In this document: positions 1 to 9,180 of the stretch, piece by piece
Layout: each line of letters opens with the position of its first letter
How positions within the stretch are numbered: the first letter of the stretch is position 1
Origin: an uncultured Rhizobiaceae group bacterium
Lineage (GTDB): Bacteria; Pseudomonadota; Alphaproteobacteria; Rhizobiales; Rhizobiaceae
Direction: 5' to 3'
Length of the DNA: 64,000 nt
Assembly (NCBI GenBank): GCA_938044775.1
Contig: CALIOE010000038.1
Span: 1 to 64,000, forward strand
Notes under the pieces: model-generated
What the model was told of the DNA's origin: nothing
Seen by the model: the letters and a program-made list of their open reading frames with translations, nothing else
The model's database searches: none
Made by a program: the position numbers and the translations under genes

Positions 1-561
1 GGAACCCATGACTACTGCTATTTGGCTGATACCTTGTGCGGACATGTTTGCCTGATTAAAAAATATCCGGCCAAAGTGATCGCGGTCCGGAAACACCTCG
101 GTCTGTTGCGGTAAGTTGGCTCCTCCGGAGTCGACCAGATAAATACAGGGCAAATGGTTCTGCTCGGCAATTTCCTGGGCGCGGAGATGCTTCTTTACGG
201 TCAGAGGATAGTACGTTCCCCCTTTTATTGTCGCATCGTTGCACACGATCACGCATTGACGCCCCTCCACCATGCCGATCCCGGCAATAACGCCCGCACC
301 GTGAATTGCCGCGTCATACATGCCATGAGCGGCAAGCGGTGACAGTTCCAAAAAAGGTGAACCTGGATCGAGAAGAGCCATAACGCGCTCGCGTGGCAGC
401 AATTTACCACGTTCAATGTGCCGGCTGCGTGATGAATCCGGACCACCGAGCGCTGCAATTCCTTGTTTTTCAGCAAGGTCCTCGACAAGCGCCTGCCATT
501 CTGCAGCGTTGTTCTCAGCTTCGACGCCGGAAAGCTGCACGGTCGGTCTTAGAACGTTCAT
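1..561 (-). CDS. mccB: Methylcrotonyl-CoA carboxylase carboxyltransferase (beta) subunit, partial
   Basis: This is the N-terminal 187 codons of a gene that runs off the left edge of the window. The translation carries the family stretches [10 protein letters not shown], then [14 protein letters not shown] and [18 protein letters not shown], which are typical of the beta subunit of 3-methylcrotonyl-CoA carboxylase, the biotin enzyme of leucine degradation. The related propionyl-CoA and geranyl-CoA carboxylase beta subunits are the main alternatives, but the [10 protein letters not shown] stretch favours methylcrotonyl. The ATG at 561 overlaps the TAA stop of the upstream rhodanese gene by one base, so the two are likely translationally coupled. 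An isovaleryl-CoA dehydrogenase, the preceding enzyme in the pathway, lies at 7.5-8.7 kb. Expected full length is about 535 residues, so roughly two thirds is missing. Confidence 0.92.
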   Translation of the reverse strand, partial: MNVLRPTVQLSGVEAENNAAEWQALVEDLAEKQGIAALGGPDSSRSRHIERGKLLPRERVMALLDPGSPFLELSPLAAHGMYDAAIHGAGVIAGIGMVEGRQCVIVCNDATIKGGTYYPLTVKKHLRAQEIAEQNHLPCIYLVDSGGANLPQQTEVFPDRDHFGRIFFNQANMSAQGISQIAVVMGS

Positions 562-983
562 TAAGCGGTCCCGCCTTTGGAATCGTTCGGCCGGGGTTGC
601 GGAGGATCAATTGGCAATTCGCGCTCGCGCCAGAGCGAAAAACCACCTTCGATCTGGGCGACCGGGCCAAGACCCATATTGTGCATATCACGCGTAGCCA
701 ATGCGGATCGCCCTGCTGCAGCACAGAAAAAAATGTATGTTTTTCCGGTTTGGGCAAACACCTCGCGATGATATTTGGAGGCAGGATCGACCCAAAACTC
801 AAGCATGCCACGGGGAGCATGGATCGCGCCGGGGACTTTGCCTTCTCGGGCCAGCTCGCGAACGTCGCGAATATCCACCAGAACCGCTTCACCAGCCTCT
901 TGCATGGCAAGAGCTTCATCCGGTGACAATGTTACAATTTCAGCCGTGGCTTCCGCCACCATTTCATCAGCCGTCTTCTTCAT
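561..983 (-). CDS. Rhodanese-like domain protein
   Basis: A single-domain rhodanese of 140 residues. It shows the entry motif [20 protein letters not shown] and an active-site loop CAAAGRS with the catalytic cysteine present, so sulfur transfer is plausible. The C-terminal GGFSLWRE motif closes the domain. I chose the ATG at 983, in front of MKKTADEM, rather than an upstream start at 1022, because a GGAG sits just before it and the upstream residues look non-conserved. It sits directly upstream of, and overlaps by one base, the carboxyltransferase gene. Its sulfur donor and acceptor cannot be told from the sequence. Confidence 0.85.
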   Translation of the reverse strand: MKKTADEMVAEATAEIVTLSPDEALAMQEAGEAVLVDIRDVRELAREGKVPGAIHAPRGMLEFWVDPASKYHREVFAQTGKTYIFFCAAAGRSALATRDMHNMGLGPVAQIEGGFSLWRERELPIDPPQPRPNDSKGGTA

Positions 984-1068
984 GCTGCTCCGCTGAGAAC
1001 AATTGGTTCGTGTCGGTGCCAAACGCTATCAGCGCCTGCATGTTAAGACAAAGAAAATCGGTGTATTT

Positions 1069-1212
1069 TCAGCTGGAGATGACAGTGCTGGTTGCGATGG
1101 CGGCCGACTGATCGCCCATCAGAAATATCGAGGAAACAAGGGCAATGCCCAACACTACCAGGATTGCCCAGAGCGTTACGCCCCAGCATGATTTCTCTAC
1201 ACTATCGTCCAT
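1069..1212 (-). CDS. Small single-pass membrane protein (hypothetical)
   Basis: A 47-residue ORF starting MDDSVEKSCWG, followed by a hydrophobic stretch (VTLWAILVVLGIALVSSIFLM) that looks like one transmembrane helix. An AGGGG lies five bases before the ATG at 1212. A longer frame to 1320 exists but its N-terminal extension is unlike a protein. I do not recognise a family. It lies upstream of the rhodanese gene on the same strand, separated by 85 bases. It may be a chance ORF. Confidence 0.4.
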   Translation of the reverse strand: MDDSVEKSCWGVTLWAILVVLGIALVSSIFLMGDQSAAIATSTVISS

Positions 1213-1439
1213 TTTGCCCCTGCAAAGTTTTCGCGTTGGCATTTGTTCAGCACAACTTTTCGCGAATGCGGCGCTGATATAGTCCCGCACCGACCGGAGA
1301 GCAACACTAAAAAAGGCCAAAATGCGTTCACTTGGTAAACCTTTGTTAGGAACTGAGACAATGAATCAAAGGATTCAGAAGCTTAGGCCATCATTTTAGG
1401 GTTAAAATTGGGTTAACAAAACGGGCGGAATTGTGTGCG

Positions 1440-2834
1440 TCAATCCTTGATGGACGACTTGCGGGTCGGTTTTGCAGCCACGGTCGACGGCGATGAACCA
1501 GAAACCTCAACCGGCGTGCGCATGATGATTTCCCGGTGTGGGAACGGAATACCAATTTCGTTCTCCTTGAATACATCCCAGAGTGCCAGCATCACCGTGC
1601 CGCGGATATTGGTCAAACCGTTCTGCGGGTCGGTGATCCAGAACCGGGTCACGAAATTCAACGATGAATCGCCAAACTCGGTCATCCAGCACACAGGGCT
1701 CTTAACCGGACTCACACGATCGACAGACCTGGTCGCTTCAATCGCCAGTTTCGATACCAGGTGCGGGTCGCTGTCATAGGCAACCCCGAACTCCACATCC
1801 AATCGAACCAGTTTGTCCGTAAAGGACCAGTTGATCACTTTCTCAGTGATAAAATCCTCGTTGGGAATTAGGAATTCACGTCCGTCGCGGGTCACTACAG
1901 AAACGAAACGTGAGCGCAGTTCGCGAATCCAGCCAAATGTGGAACCAAGCTCGATTGTGTCGCCCGGTTTTATTGACTTATCGAGCAGGATGATGACGCC
2001 CGATATGAAATTCGACACCACTTTCTGCAGACCAAAACCCAAACCAACGCCGACGGCACCAGAAAAGACAGCAAGCGCGGTCAGGTCGATGCCAACTGAG
2101 TTCAGCGCAATGATCATCGCCATTACAACGAGGAATATCTTGATGAACTTGCCTATCAACACCTGCAAACTCGGTGTCAGGTCGGTCATGCTCTTGATAC
2201 GGGTCTCTGCGTAATTGCCGGTGTTCGTTGCGAGCCAGGTGAGACCGACCAGAAGAACAACGGCTTTGATGAGAAGCAGCAGCGAAAACCGAACCTCTCC
2301 GACCGAAAAAGCCAGAGAATCCAGGGTATCCATGGTCGGTTGCAGATAACCGGTGATGTTCAACGCCACGATAATCCAGGAAAAGACTGCAACCGTCCGG
2401 GACAATTGCCGCGAATGGATAACCCTGGAAAGGACATTGATCACCAGCCACGCGGTGGCCAGGTTCACGCCAAGTCTTAGGATGAATGTGTTCCAGGGGT
2501 AGGTTTGTGTCAGCACGATCTCGCGCGCTATCCAGGCCATGGGAATGAACAATATCCATTCCACCCTGCGCAGCAGGGCTGCCAGAACACGCAAGAATCC
2601 GGAATTGAGCTTAAGACTTCGGACCCATGTTTCGAGCGGCGGCTCAACCCGCTTCGCAACAAAAACAGCCACCAGATACAGGGCAATCAGAATCGCAATC
2701 TGGTACAGTGTCCATGGATGGTAGAGTGCACCCCAAACAACGTCGACAAGTTGCTGAAGCCCCGCGCTCACACCCGTGACAATTTCTTCGCTGGTAATTT
2801 CGGTAACGAGCTTTTCCCCTACATGGCCTGACAT
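1440..2834 (-). CDS. Mechanosensitive ion channel family protein (MscS type)
   Basis: A 464-residue inner-membrane protein with about six hydrophobic segments in the first 260 residues, followed by the MscS pore-lining helix and beta domain. The hallmark is the glycine/alanine-rich AVFSGAVGVGLGFGLQKVVS followed by NFISGVIILLDKSIKPGDTI and a beta domain ending in GREFLIPNEDF. MscS channels open when membrane tension rises in hypo-osmotic shock and release solutes. It is longer than E. coli MscS (286 residues), as in the extended MscS-like families. It starts two bases after the stop of the upstream Tag-like gene, so the pair is probably co-transcribed. Confidence 0.93.
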   Translation of the reverse strand: MSGHVGEKLVTEITSEEIVTGVSAGLQQLVDVVWGALYHPWTLYQIAILIALYLVAVFVAKRVEPPLETWVRSLKLNSGFLRVLAALLRRVEWILFIPMAWIAREIVLTQTYPWNTFILRLGVNLATAWLVINVLSRVIHSRQLSRTVAVFSWIIVALNITGYLQPTMDTLDSLAFSVGEVRFSLLLLIKAVVLLVGLTWLATNTGNYAETRIKSMTDLTPSLQVLIGKFIKIFLVVMAMIIALNSVGIDLTALAVFSGAVGVGLGFGLQKVVSNFISGVIILLDKSIKPGDTIELGSTFGWIRELRSRFVSVVTRDGREFLIPNEDFITEKVINWSFTDKLVRLDVEFGVAYDSDPHLVSKLAIEATRSVDRVSPVKSPVCWMTEFGDSSLNFVTRFWITDPQNGLTNIRGTVMLALWDVFKENEIGIPFPHREIIMRTPVEVSGSSPSTVAAKPTRKSSIKD

Positions 2835-2836
2835 TG

Positions 2837-3505
2837 CTATCCCGTACTCATCGCCAATACACGGCTTATTTCGGTGAGCGAACGGCCCGACTCAGATGCC
2901 CAAATATTAAACGCATTTTGAACCTGCCGCAGGGCGGTTTTTGAAGTTGGCGCTTTCTCAACGACACCTTCTGCGATCAATCGTGCGACAACATCTTGAG
3001 ACAAGATGAAGCCATCAACTCCCGCGAATCGTAGGAAATATTGACCGGTATTGCCACCCAGCCTGCTGCCTTCTTTTTTCAGCACCTCAAGCAGATCCAC
3101 AAACGCCTCTTGCGGCCAGTCGGCAAGCCAGCGGCCAACGGATCCATGTGCGCGGACCTGCCTGATCAGAAATTGCGCATTCTCCTGCACCGCTCGAATT
3201 TTGGCGCCATGACGAACGATGCGCGGGTCAGAAACGAGCCGGGCAAGGTCGTCATCGTTAAACATGGCAACGACCCCCAGATCGAACCCTTCAAAGGCCG
3301 CCTCAAAGCCCGGCCATTTTGCCTCAACCACTTTCCAGTTGAAACCTGAATTGAAAACGCATTTTGACATCGTGGAAAGAAACCGATCGTCGGACCGGGC
3401 GACCAGTTCCTGGCTGGTCAGAGGCGGCTTCAGCAGAGCGTTGAGCGCGCTGTGCCCTCCCCTGCGTTCGGCCGAGATTTCGAAAATTTCTTCAAATTTG
3501 CGCAT
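2837..3505 (-). CDS. DNA-3-methyladenine glycosylase I-like protein (divergent, catalytic Glu replaced)
   Basis: A 222-residue protein alignable to Tag: GFNWKVVEAKWPGFEAAF, then AMFNDDDLARLVSDP and RIVRHGAKIRAVQENA match the helix-hairpin-helix glycosylase core. In E. coli Tag the catalytic glutamate lies in EGQQAGLSW; here the equivalent stretch is CVFNSGFNW, so the glutamate position reads Cys. The N-terminal zinc-ligand region of Tag is also not visible. It may therefore be an inactive or repurposed member. I chose the ATG at 3505 (MRKFEEIF), as the longer frame to 3604 overlaps the divergent EamA promoter. It is followed two bases later by the MscS gene. Confidence 0.75.
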   Translation of the reverse strand: MRKFEEIFEISAERRGGHSALNALLKPPLTSQELVARSDDRFLSTMSKCVFNSGFNWKVVEAKWPGFEAAFEGFDLGVVAMFNDDDLARLVSDPRIVRHGAKIRAVQENAQFLIRQVRAHGSVGRWLADWPQEAFVDLLEVLKKEGSRLGGNTGQYFLRFAGVDGFILSQDVVARLIAEGVVEKAPTSKTALRQVQNAFNIWASESGRSLTEISRVLAMSTG

Positions 3506-3558
3506 TATTCGATCGCTGTCTGATTGTGTATCCAAAGGGGCTCGTGCATGACCATGAC

Positions 3559-4488
3559 ATGAGCACGACAATTTCCAAACCCGGCCCCATCGACTACGCC
3601 GCAATGTTCTTTACCGCCCTCATCTGGGCGTCTGCATTTGTAGCTATCAAAGTTGCCGTCCCGGAGGCGGGCCCGCTTTGGCTGGCCACATGGCGGGTGA
3701 TTATCGGATTTCTGGTTTTGCTGCCCTATGCTCTCTGGAGAGGCTTTTTATGGCCTGCCGGCCCAGGAGTTTGGGCTCTGGTCGCCATCACATCGATCTT
3801 CAATGTGGTCTTGCCGTTTTTCCTCATCTCCTGGGCAGAAACGCGCATCGATGCTGGCGTGGCCGCCCTGTTGATGGGTACCGGACCGTTCCTGGCCTTG
3901 ATCGGAAGTCACTTTTTCACAAGCGACGACCGGATCAATGGCCCCAAACTGTTTGCTGTCCTGCTCGGATTTTGCGGTGTCGTTCTCATTGTTGGTTACG
4001 AGGCAGCTACCAACCTTGGCGGTGCCAGCACTCTGCACCAGCTTGCCGCCCTGGGTGGAGCGCTTTGCTATGCGATATCGGGGCTTCTCATTCGTAGAAT
4101 TAAAATACCCCCGATCCGGCTGGGTTGCCTCGTGCTGGGATCCGGAGCATTCATTCTCCTGCTTGCTGCGCCGATGGTCGAAGGACCTCCCCGATTGGAT
4201 CTGAGTAGAAGCGCTGTCGTCGCCTTGATCTATCTCGGTATTGTCCCGACCGGTATTGGCCAGTTATTGAGGTTCTCATTGGTCAAAAAGGTGGGTTACT
4301 CGACCTTTGCGCTGGCCCTCAACATGATCCCCGTTTTCGGAATAGCGCTGGGAGCCATGCTGTTGGGCGAGGTGGTAACTCTGCATACAATCATTGCTCT
4401 GCTGCTTGTTCTTTCAGGTCTTTTCGTTTCCCGCATGGCCCCGGAATCAATTCGATCAGTTTTGCGTGGGAGAGCGAAGAAGACTTAA
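3559..4488 (+). CDS. EamA/DMT family transporter
   Basis: A 309-residue integral membrane protein with about ten hydrophobic helices arranged as two EamA repeats. Family marks include ALIWASAFVAIKVAV near the N-terminus and GIALGAMLLGEVVTLHTIIA in the second repeat. DMT transporters of this type usually export amino acids or other metabolites, but the substrate cannot be read here. The ATG at 3559 (MSTTISKPG) was preferred over 3526 because only it leaves room for a leader next to the divergent Tag-like gene. The last residues are followed about 120 bases later by the DUF1624 gene on the same strand. Confidence 0.9.
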   Translation: MSTTISKPGPIDYAAMFFTALIWASAFVAIKVAVPEAGPLWLATWRVIIGFLVLLPYALWRGFLWPAGPGVWALVAITSIFNVVLPFFLISWAETRIDAGVAALLMGTGPFLALIGSHFFTSDDRINGPKLFAVLLGFCGVVLIVGYEAATNLGGASTLHQLAALGGALCYAISGLLIRRIKIPPIRLGCLVLGSGAFILLLAAPMVEGPPRLDLSRSAVVALIYLGIVPTGIGQLLRFSLVKKVGYSTFALALNMIPVFGIALGAMLLGEVVTLHTIIALLLVLSGLFVSRMAPESIRSVLRGRAKKT

Positions 4489-4609
4489 GACGGCTATTGC
4501 CTTGCCGAGCCGGTCACGGATGTGGAGGCAGCGCGCCCGCGCTGTTCAAGTTTCACAAGGTAAGTGGTATCGAAGCAAATGGAATCGCTTCAAAAGACGT
4601 TACAAACAC

Positions 4610-5557
4610 GTGTCTGAACCCGCAGTCCCAGCAACCCTTCAACGCATTCAATTGGTCGACTTTCTGCGCGGCGCAGCGCTTGCCGCCATGACCGTTTACC
4701 ACTTCGCATGGGATCTGGAATTTTTTGGCTGGCTTCCCGCGCTGACCATTTCGCGGGACGGCTGGGTTCTGTTCGCGCGAATGATTGCCTCCGGCTTTCT
4801 CTTTCTGGTCGGCGTCAGTCTTGTGCTTGCCCATGGCAACGGCATGCGTTGGGTCGTTTTCTGGAAGCGTCTTGCGCAGGTTGCCATTGCGGCCGCGCTC
4901 ATCTCGCTGGTGACCTATTTGGCAGTGCCGGGAGGGTTCATCTTCTTCGGAATTCTGCACGCAATCGCTTTGTTTAGCCTGGTCTCGCTGCTCTTTCTGC
5001 CACTGCACTGGGCATGCTCTGTCATTGTTGCAGGTGCCGTGTTCTGGCTGGGACAAAACTACCAGGCAGATATCTTCAACGAGCCCGTTTTGCGTTGGGT
5101 GGGAATGGCCAGTGAAGTCCTGCGTTCCAACGATTACGTTCCGATGTTTCCCTGGCTGTCGGCCGTGCTGTTGGGGCTCGCGGCTGCCAAGATTTGCACT
5201 GCTGCAGGTGCCTGGAAATTTCTCAAGAGCGTTCGGTTTCCCCGGCCTGTAGAAGCCCCCCTCACACTGATCGGTCGTCGCTCTCTGCTGTATTACCTGC
5301 TGCACCAACCAGTGATGATTGCTCTGATCTGGACCTTCACGACACTCAGCCCACCCGATCAATCCGCTGAGTTTTTGTCCCGATGCAACGATTCCTGCGA
5401 GGAAACGCGACCCGAAGCGTTCTGCAAGCGCTACTGTGGTTGCGCAAACGACGGTCTGAAGGACGCGGGTCTGCACCATTCATTCATGCAGGGGCGGATC
5501 GACACACAAAGCAATCAGAGCTTCAAAAAAATAATCCGGATGTGCTCGCGAAATTGA
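4610..5557 (+). CDS. DUF1624 (heparan-alpha-glucosaminide N-acetyltransferase-like) membrane protein
   Basis: A polytopic membrane protein of about 315 residues. It begins with the family signature VDFLRGAALAAMTVYHFAWDL and has seven to eight hydrophobic helices, with LIGRRSLLYYLLHQP near the end. A Cys-rich tail (residues around SRCNDSCEETRPEAFCKRYCGC) is characteristic of the alphaproteobacterial DUF1624 subgroup. Members are thought to acylate surface or periplasmic substrates using a cytoplasmic acyl donor. The start is uncertain: a GTG at 4610 lies 15 codons before the conserved region, while an ATG at 4520 is also in frame. Its stop is four bases from the convergent PIG-L gene. Confidence 0.83.
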   Translation: MSEPAVPATLQRIQLVDFLRGAALAAMTVYHFAWDLEFFGWLPALTISRDGWVLFARMIASGFLFLVGVSLVLAHGNGMRWVVFWKRLAQVAIAAALISLVTYLAVPGGFIFFGILHAIALFSLVSLLFLPLHWACSVIVAGAVFWLGQNYQADIFNEPVLRWVGMASEVLRSNDYVPMFPWLSAVLLGLAAAKICTAAGAWKFLKSVRFPRPVEAPLTLIGRRSLLYYLLHQPVMIALIWTFTTLSPPDQSAEFLSRCNDSCEETRPEAFCKRYCGCANDGLKDAGLHHSFMQGRIDTQSNQSFKKIIRMCSRN

Positions 5558-5561
5558 TCTG

Positions 5562-6380
5562 TCATGAGAGTGCACGAACCGGATCGATGTTGAAAAGGTT
5601 CAACGGGAACAAATGCCTTTGCGTCCTCTCAATTGTCCCGTCGCAAATCTGGCCGGTTGGCGCCCGCATGTAGTGCTCGCTGTCAAACCAGACCCAGCTG
5701 TCGCTCCACGTCCAGCAGCCTGCTTCGCGATAAACATGCGCGACACGATCAGCGAAAGATTTATTGACAGGCAGCTGAATGGCGGACTGTTCGGCTGTGT
5801 CGAAATAGGTCATCGCCAACGGCAGTGAACGTTCGGTGCAATAATTGGACATCCACAGCGAAAAACCGATCTCACGTCGCAACGTGTCCAGCGCACGGAA
5901 GACCTGAATATGATCCTCGTGACCATACTCGCCCCACGGATTGTGTGTGAACACATTGCTCTTCGACGTCAGCTGGGGCCGCAATTGGTCCACCAGGGTT
6001 TTGAAATTTTCTTCATAGAGCCCTGTGATTCCCACCCTCGGTGCAAGGCTCTTCCCCAGAAGGCGCTTGGCTTTCTGCTTTGCATCGCGAAGCTGAGCCT
6101 TTTGCGAGAACGCAATTCCAAAGGGCGTCAGCTGCGGGTTTCGCCAGTCGGCGCAACCGTAACTTGCCGCTTCCTCCATCCGAAGTGAGGTTACGTCATT
6201 TCTGGGAAATCTTTCCAGCACCCTCGCACGGGCGGGGCCAATATCAGGATCCGGCCAGAAATTCTCAAACACCATGATGACCCGATCGACCTGATGCAGG
6301 ATTGCACCAAACCAAAGCAGCTCATCATCGGGGTGAGCAACAACCAGCAGGGAGTTCTCTAAGAAGGCTGGCCTGGTCAT
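5562..6380 (-). CDS. PIG-L family deacetylase
   Basis: A 272-residue LmbE/PIG-L enzyme. The N-terminal VVAHPDDELLWFGAIL carries the AHPDDE zinc-binding motif, and THNPWGEYGHEDHIQVF supplies the later metal histidines. PIG-L enzymes remove N-acetyl groups from GlcNAc-type sugars in lipids and secondary metabolites. The start codon overlaps the stop of the CelD-like acetyltransferase gene by four bases (ATGA), so the two are one operon and may act on the same surface glycan: one adds and one removes acyl groups. That pairing is inference. Confidence 0.9.
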   Translation of the reverse strand: MTRPAFLENSLLVVAHPDDELLWFGAILHQVDRVIMVFENFWPDPDIGPARARVLERFPRNDVTSLRMEEAASYGCADWRNPQLTPFGIAFSQKAQLRDAKQKAKRLLGKSLAPRVGITGLYEENFKTLVDQLRPQLTSKSNVFTHNPWGEYGHEDHIQVFRALDTLRREIGFSLWMSNYCTERSLPLAMTYFDTAEQSAIQLPVNKSFADRVAHVYREAGCWTWSDSWVWFDSEHYMRAPTGQICDGTIERTQRHLFPLNLFNIDPVRALS

Positions 6381-7426
6381 GCGGGCTCAGCCTGCTTTGC
6401 ATGCAGACGTACCAGTGCAGTTGCTGCCAGCCTGCCCTTGATGCTTCCGGGAACCAGAAACATCGACATGGCCGTTTCAGCGGTACCAAACTGCTTTTTG
6501 AACGGCTCATCACCAATGGTAAAATCGAACGACTGACCTCCACGCGCCATCCAGTCTTCCATGATCCAGTCATACATCTGCATGCCCGGAGAGTGGCGTC
6601 CGGCATTCTCGTAGTCACACCCAATCAACAGGTAGAGAAATCGTCCTTCATGGGTCAGACCGAACAGCACAGCAGATGGCTGACCATCCGACGAAACCAT
6701 CCAGGTCTCGGCAAAATCGACATCGCGTCCTGATGCAGCAACGGAGCTGTAAAAAGCGCCTACCTGGCTTTGCTGGATCGGGTCGCCTTCGAACCGCCCG
6801 GAGCGCCAGTCGATCAGGTGGCGGATTGCTTGGCGGATTGCTTCGGCATCGGTCAACCGTTTCACTTCCACCTGGGCCTGTTTGAGCCACCTGCGTCGTT
6901 TACGCGAGAGTTGCCCGGCCAGGCTCTTGTCAATGTTAGATGAACGCCAGTCTTGAAACGGTGGTTCAAGTGAAACAGCGTGGGCGGCAAAATCAAGCCG
7001 GGCCGGCTCGGCATCCAACAGCAATTTCCAGGACCGGACGTGCTCTTCACGAACCGGACGAATCCGGATGAGGTCGTGGCTTCCAAGGGCGGCCCGGAAC
7101 TGATTCCCTAACTCCGGATCCTGATCAAGCTTTTCTAATGCAATCGAGCTGAGCACGGGCGCAGAGTAGTCGCTGACGCCGAGGTCGGTGGTTTCCAACA
7201 TTTGCAGCCCGGCCTTGCGGCGGCGTATCAGCGGAACCAAACCTTCCAGCGCTGCATCACTGCGCAAGGTAATGATCAGGGGTTCGGCACTTCGGGGCTC
7301 GGGCAGGTGCCGGTAAAACTCATTCAGCCAGATGGGGTGCTGAAAAGCCGTTGCTCCGGCACGCGCAAACAGGGCAGCGTATTCCGCTCCCATGATGTCA
7401 AACCCGTTTTCAACTGCAAATCGCAT
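6377..7426 (-). CDS. GNAT/FemAB-like acetyltransferase (CelD/BcsL family)
   Basis: About 349 residues, resembling the CelD/BcsL acyltransferases that sit in polysaccharide gene clusters. Visible family features are FQHPIWLNEFYRHL near the N-terminus, a central LSRKRRRWLKQA segment and a C-terminal QMYDWIMEDWMARGGQSFDF followed by FKKQFG. A TTG at 7450 would add eight residues; the ATG at 7426 was preferred. It is the first gene of a two-gene unit with PIG-L and lies about 100 bases downstream of ivd. The substrate is unknown. Confidence 0.8.
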   Translation of the reverse strand: MRFAVENGFDIMGAEYAALFARAGATAFQHPIWLNEFYRHLPEPRSAEPLIITLRSDAALEGLVPLIRRRKAGLQMLETTDLGVSDYSAPVLSSIALEKLDQDPELGNQFRAALGSHDLIRIRPVREEHVRSWKLLLDAEPARLDFAAHAVSLEPPFQDWRSSNIDKSLAGQLSRKRRRWLKQAQVEVKRLTDAEAIRQAIRHLIDWRSGRFEGDPIQQSQVGAFYSSVAASGRDVDFAETWMVSSDGQPSAVLFGLTHEGRFLYLLIGCDYENAGRHSPGMQMYDWIMEDWMARGGQSFDFTIGDEPFKKQFGTAETAMSMFLVPGSIKGRLAATALVRLHAKQAEPA

Positions 7427-7528
7427 TGTGACCGTCCCAACCAGGGCCAAAAATACGACAGACGGTTAAAAAAGTTGATAGCGCAGACTCATCCAAATGC
7501 TGCTGTAGTTAACGCAATCTGTAGTGCA

Positions 7529-8701
7529 TCACGCCGATTGTTCGAACAATTCGCGGCCAATCAACATGCGGCGAATTTCGCTCGTGCCTGCACCGATTTC
7601 GTACAGCTTTGCATCACGCAGCAAGCGACCGGTGGCATATTCATTGATATAACCGTTGCCGCCGAGAAGCTGAATCGCATCCAGCGCCAGTTTCGTAGCC
7701 TTTTCGCTGGCGTAGAGGATCGAGCCGGCCGCGTCCTGGCGCGTGGTTTCCCCGCGGTCGCAGGCCTGCGCCACAGCGTAGACATAGGCGCGACAGGCGT
7801 TCATCCCAACATACATATCTGCGACTTTGCCCTGCACAAGCTGGAAGGTTCCAATCGACTGTCCGAACTGCTTACGGTCGTGGATGTAGGGCATGACCAG
7901 ATCCATGCAGGCCTGCATGATGCCAATCGGTCCGGCCGCCAGAACGGTCCGTTCGTAATCGAGGCCTGACATCAGCACCTTCACACCCTCGTTGAGTGCG
8001 CCGAGTACGTTTTCTTCAGGCACTTCACAATTATCGAATACCAGTTCGCCTGTTTCCGAGCCCCGCATGCCAAGTTTGTCGAGTTTTTGTGCAATCGAGA
8101 ACCCTTTAAACTGCTTCTCAATCAGGAAAGCCGTTATGCCTCTGGGCCCGGCTTCGGGCTCTGTTTTGGCATAGACGATCAGCGTGTCGGCTTGCGGGCC
8201 ATTGGTTATCCAGAATTTGGAGCCGTTCAGGACATAGCGATCGCCTTGACGTTCGGCCTTGAGCTTCATCGAGACCACATCAGAGCCCGCACCGGGCTCA
8301 CTCATCGCCAGCGCACCCAGGTGCTCCCCCGTTACCAGCTTGTCCAGGTAACGCGTCTTTTGATCATCATTGCCCCATCGGGAGAGCTGATTGACGCAAA
8401 GATTGGAGTGGGCACCATAGGACAGCCCCACCGATGCCGAGGCGCGACTGACTTCTTCCATAGCGATACAGTGCTCAAGGTAACCCAATCCGACCCCGCC
8501 CCACTCTTCAGGAACGGTAATTCCGTGCAGTCCAAGAGCACCCATTTCAGGCCAGATTTCCCGCGGGAACCAGTCCTCTGAATCTATTTTGTGGGCCAGA
8601 GGCGCGATGCGGTCTTGCGAAAAAGACCGCACGCTATCCCGCAGCATGTCGGCTTCTTCGCCAAGATTGAAGTTGAAGGCCGGAACATCGTTGGGAATCA
8701 T
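7529..8701 (-). CDS. ivd: Isovaleryl-CoA dehydrogenase
   Basis: A 390-residue acyl-CoA dehydrogenase. It carries the flavin and substrate motifs [17 protein letters not shown] and [10 protein letters not shown], and the C-terminal [20 protein letters not shown]. The stretch [14 protein letters not shown] contains the glutamate that serves as catalytic base in isovaleryl-CoA dehydrogenases, whereas short- and medium-chain enzymes place it elsewhere; this points to oxidation of isovaleryl-CoA to 3-methylcrotonyl-CoA in leucine breakdown. The product is the substrate of the carboxylase whose beta gene starts at 561. The start overlaps the stop of the upstream GNAT gene by four bases. Confidence 0.93.
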   Translation of the reverse strand: MIPNDVPAFNFNLGEEADMLRDSVRSFSQDRIAPLAHKIDSEDWFPREIWPEMGALGLHGITVPEEWGGVGLGYLEHCIAMEEVSRASASVGLSYGAHSNLCVNQLSRWGNDDQKTRYLDKLVTGEHLGALAMSEPGAGSDVVSMKLKAERQGDRYVLNGSKFWITNGPQADTLIVYAKTEPEAGPRGITAFLIEKQFKGFSIAQKLDKLGMRGSETGELVFDNCEVPEENVLGALNEGVKVLMSGLDYERTVLAAGPIGIMQACMDLVMPYIHDRKQFGQSIGTFQLVQGKVADMYVGMNACRAYVYAVAQACDRGETTRQDAAGSILYASEKATKLALDAIQLLGGNGYINEYATGRLLRDAKLYEIGAGTSEIRRMLIGRELFEQSA

Positions 8702-9165
8702 GGAACGAGTTTCTTTCTGTATTTGACGTTTGTCATTTCGGCGAGTTTGTCATAGAGGGTTCGACCCGCATAGTTGTTCTGTGCGGTGTGCCAATAGACC
8801 TGGTCGGCGCCCTTCTCCCAGGCGGCATTGAATACGGCCTCGATCAGCATCCGCCCAACCCCCTTGCCCCGTGCCTCCGCCATTGTAAAAAGATCCTCCA
8901 GATAGCAGCGGTCATTGATCGCAAAGGTCGTGCGATGGAACACGAAGGTGACAAAGCCGAGAAGCCGACCGGTTTCGTCCACTGCGAGAAACCCCCACAT
9001 CTTCTCGGCAGGATCCAGGATCCTCGCAAAAGTTGTTTGTGTGACATTTGCGGGTACATTTGAATGGTAGAAGTCGACATATCCGCGCCAAAGCGAACAC
9101 CACTCATCAAAATCCGCTTGTCGAAATGGTCGCACAGAGATCGAAGTTTCATCAGCCCTGGGCAA
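8698..9165 (-). CDS. GNAT family N-acetyltransferase (tandem copy 1)
   Basis: A 155-residue GNAT. The acetyl-CoA pyrophosphate-binding loop appears as [16 protein letters not shown], followed by [13 protein letters not shown] in the C-terminal strand. It is clearly a paralogue of the gene just upstream (9181-9627): both share [24 protein letters not shown] and a lysine-rich end (KYRKKL versus KYAKKL). It overlaps ivd by four bases, so it is co-translated with it. The acceptor substrate is unknown. Confidence 0.9.
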   Translation of the reverse strand: MPRADETSISVRPFRQADFDEWCSLWRGYVDFYHSNVPANVTQTTFARILDPAEKMWGFLAVDETGRLLGFVTFVFHRTTFAINDRCYLEDLFTMAEARGKGVGRMLIEAVFNAAWEKGADQVYWHTAQNNYAGRTLYDKLAEMTNVKYRKKLVP

Positions 9166-9180
9166 TTGGCTTACTCTGGC

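Noticed and set aside
4553-5479. 308-codon minus-strand ORF antisense to the DUF1624 gene
   Set aside because: Composition is that of a shadow frame (Gln/Arg/Gly-rich) while the plus frame shows a clear membrane family.
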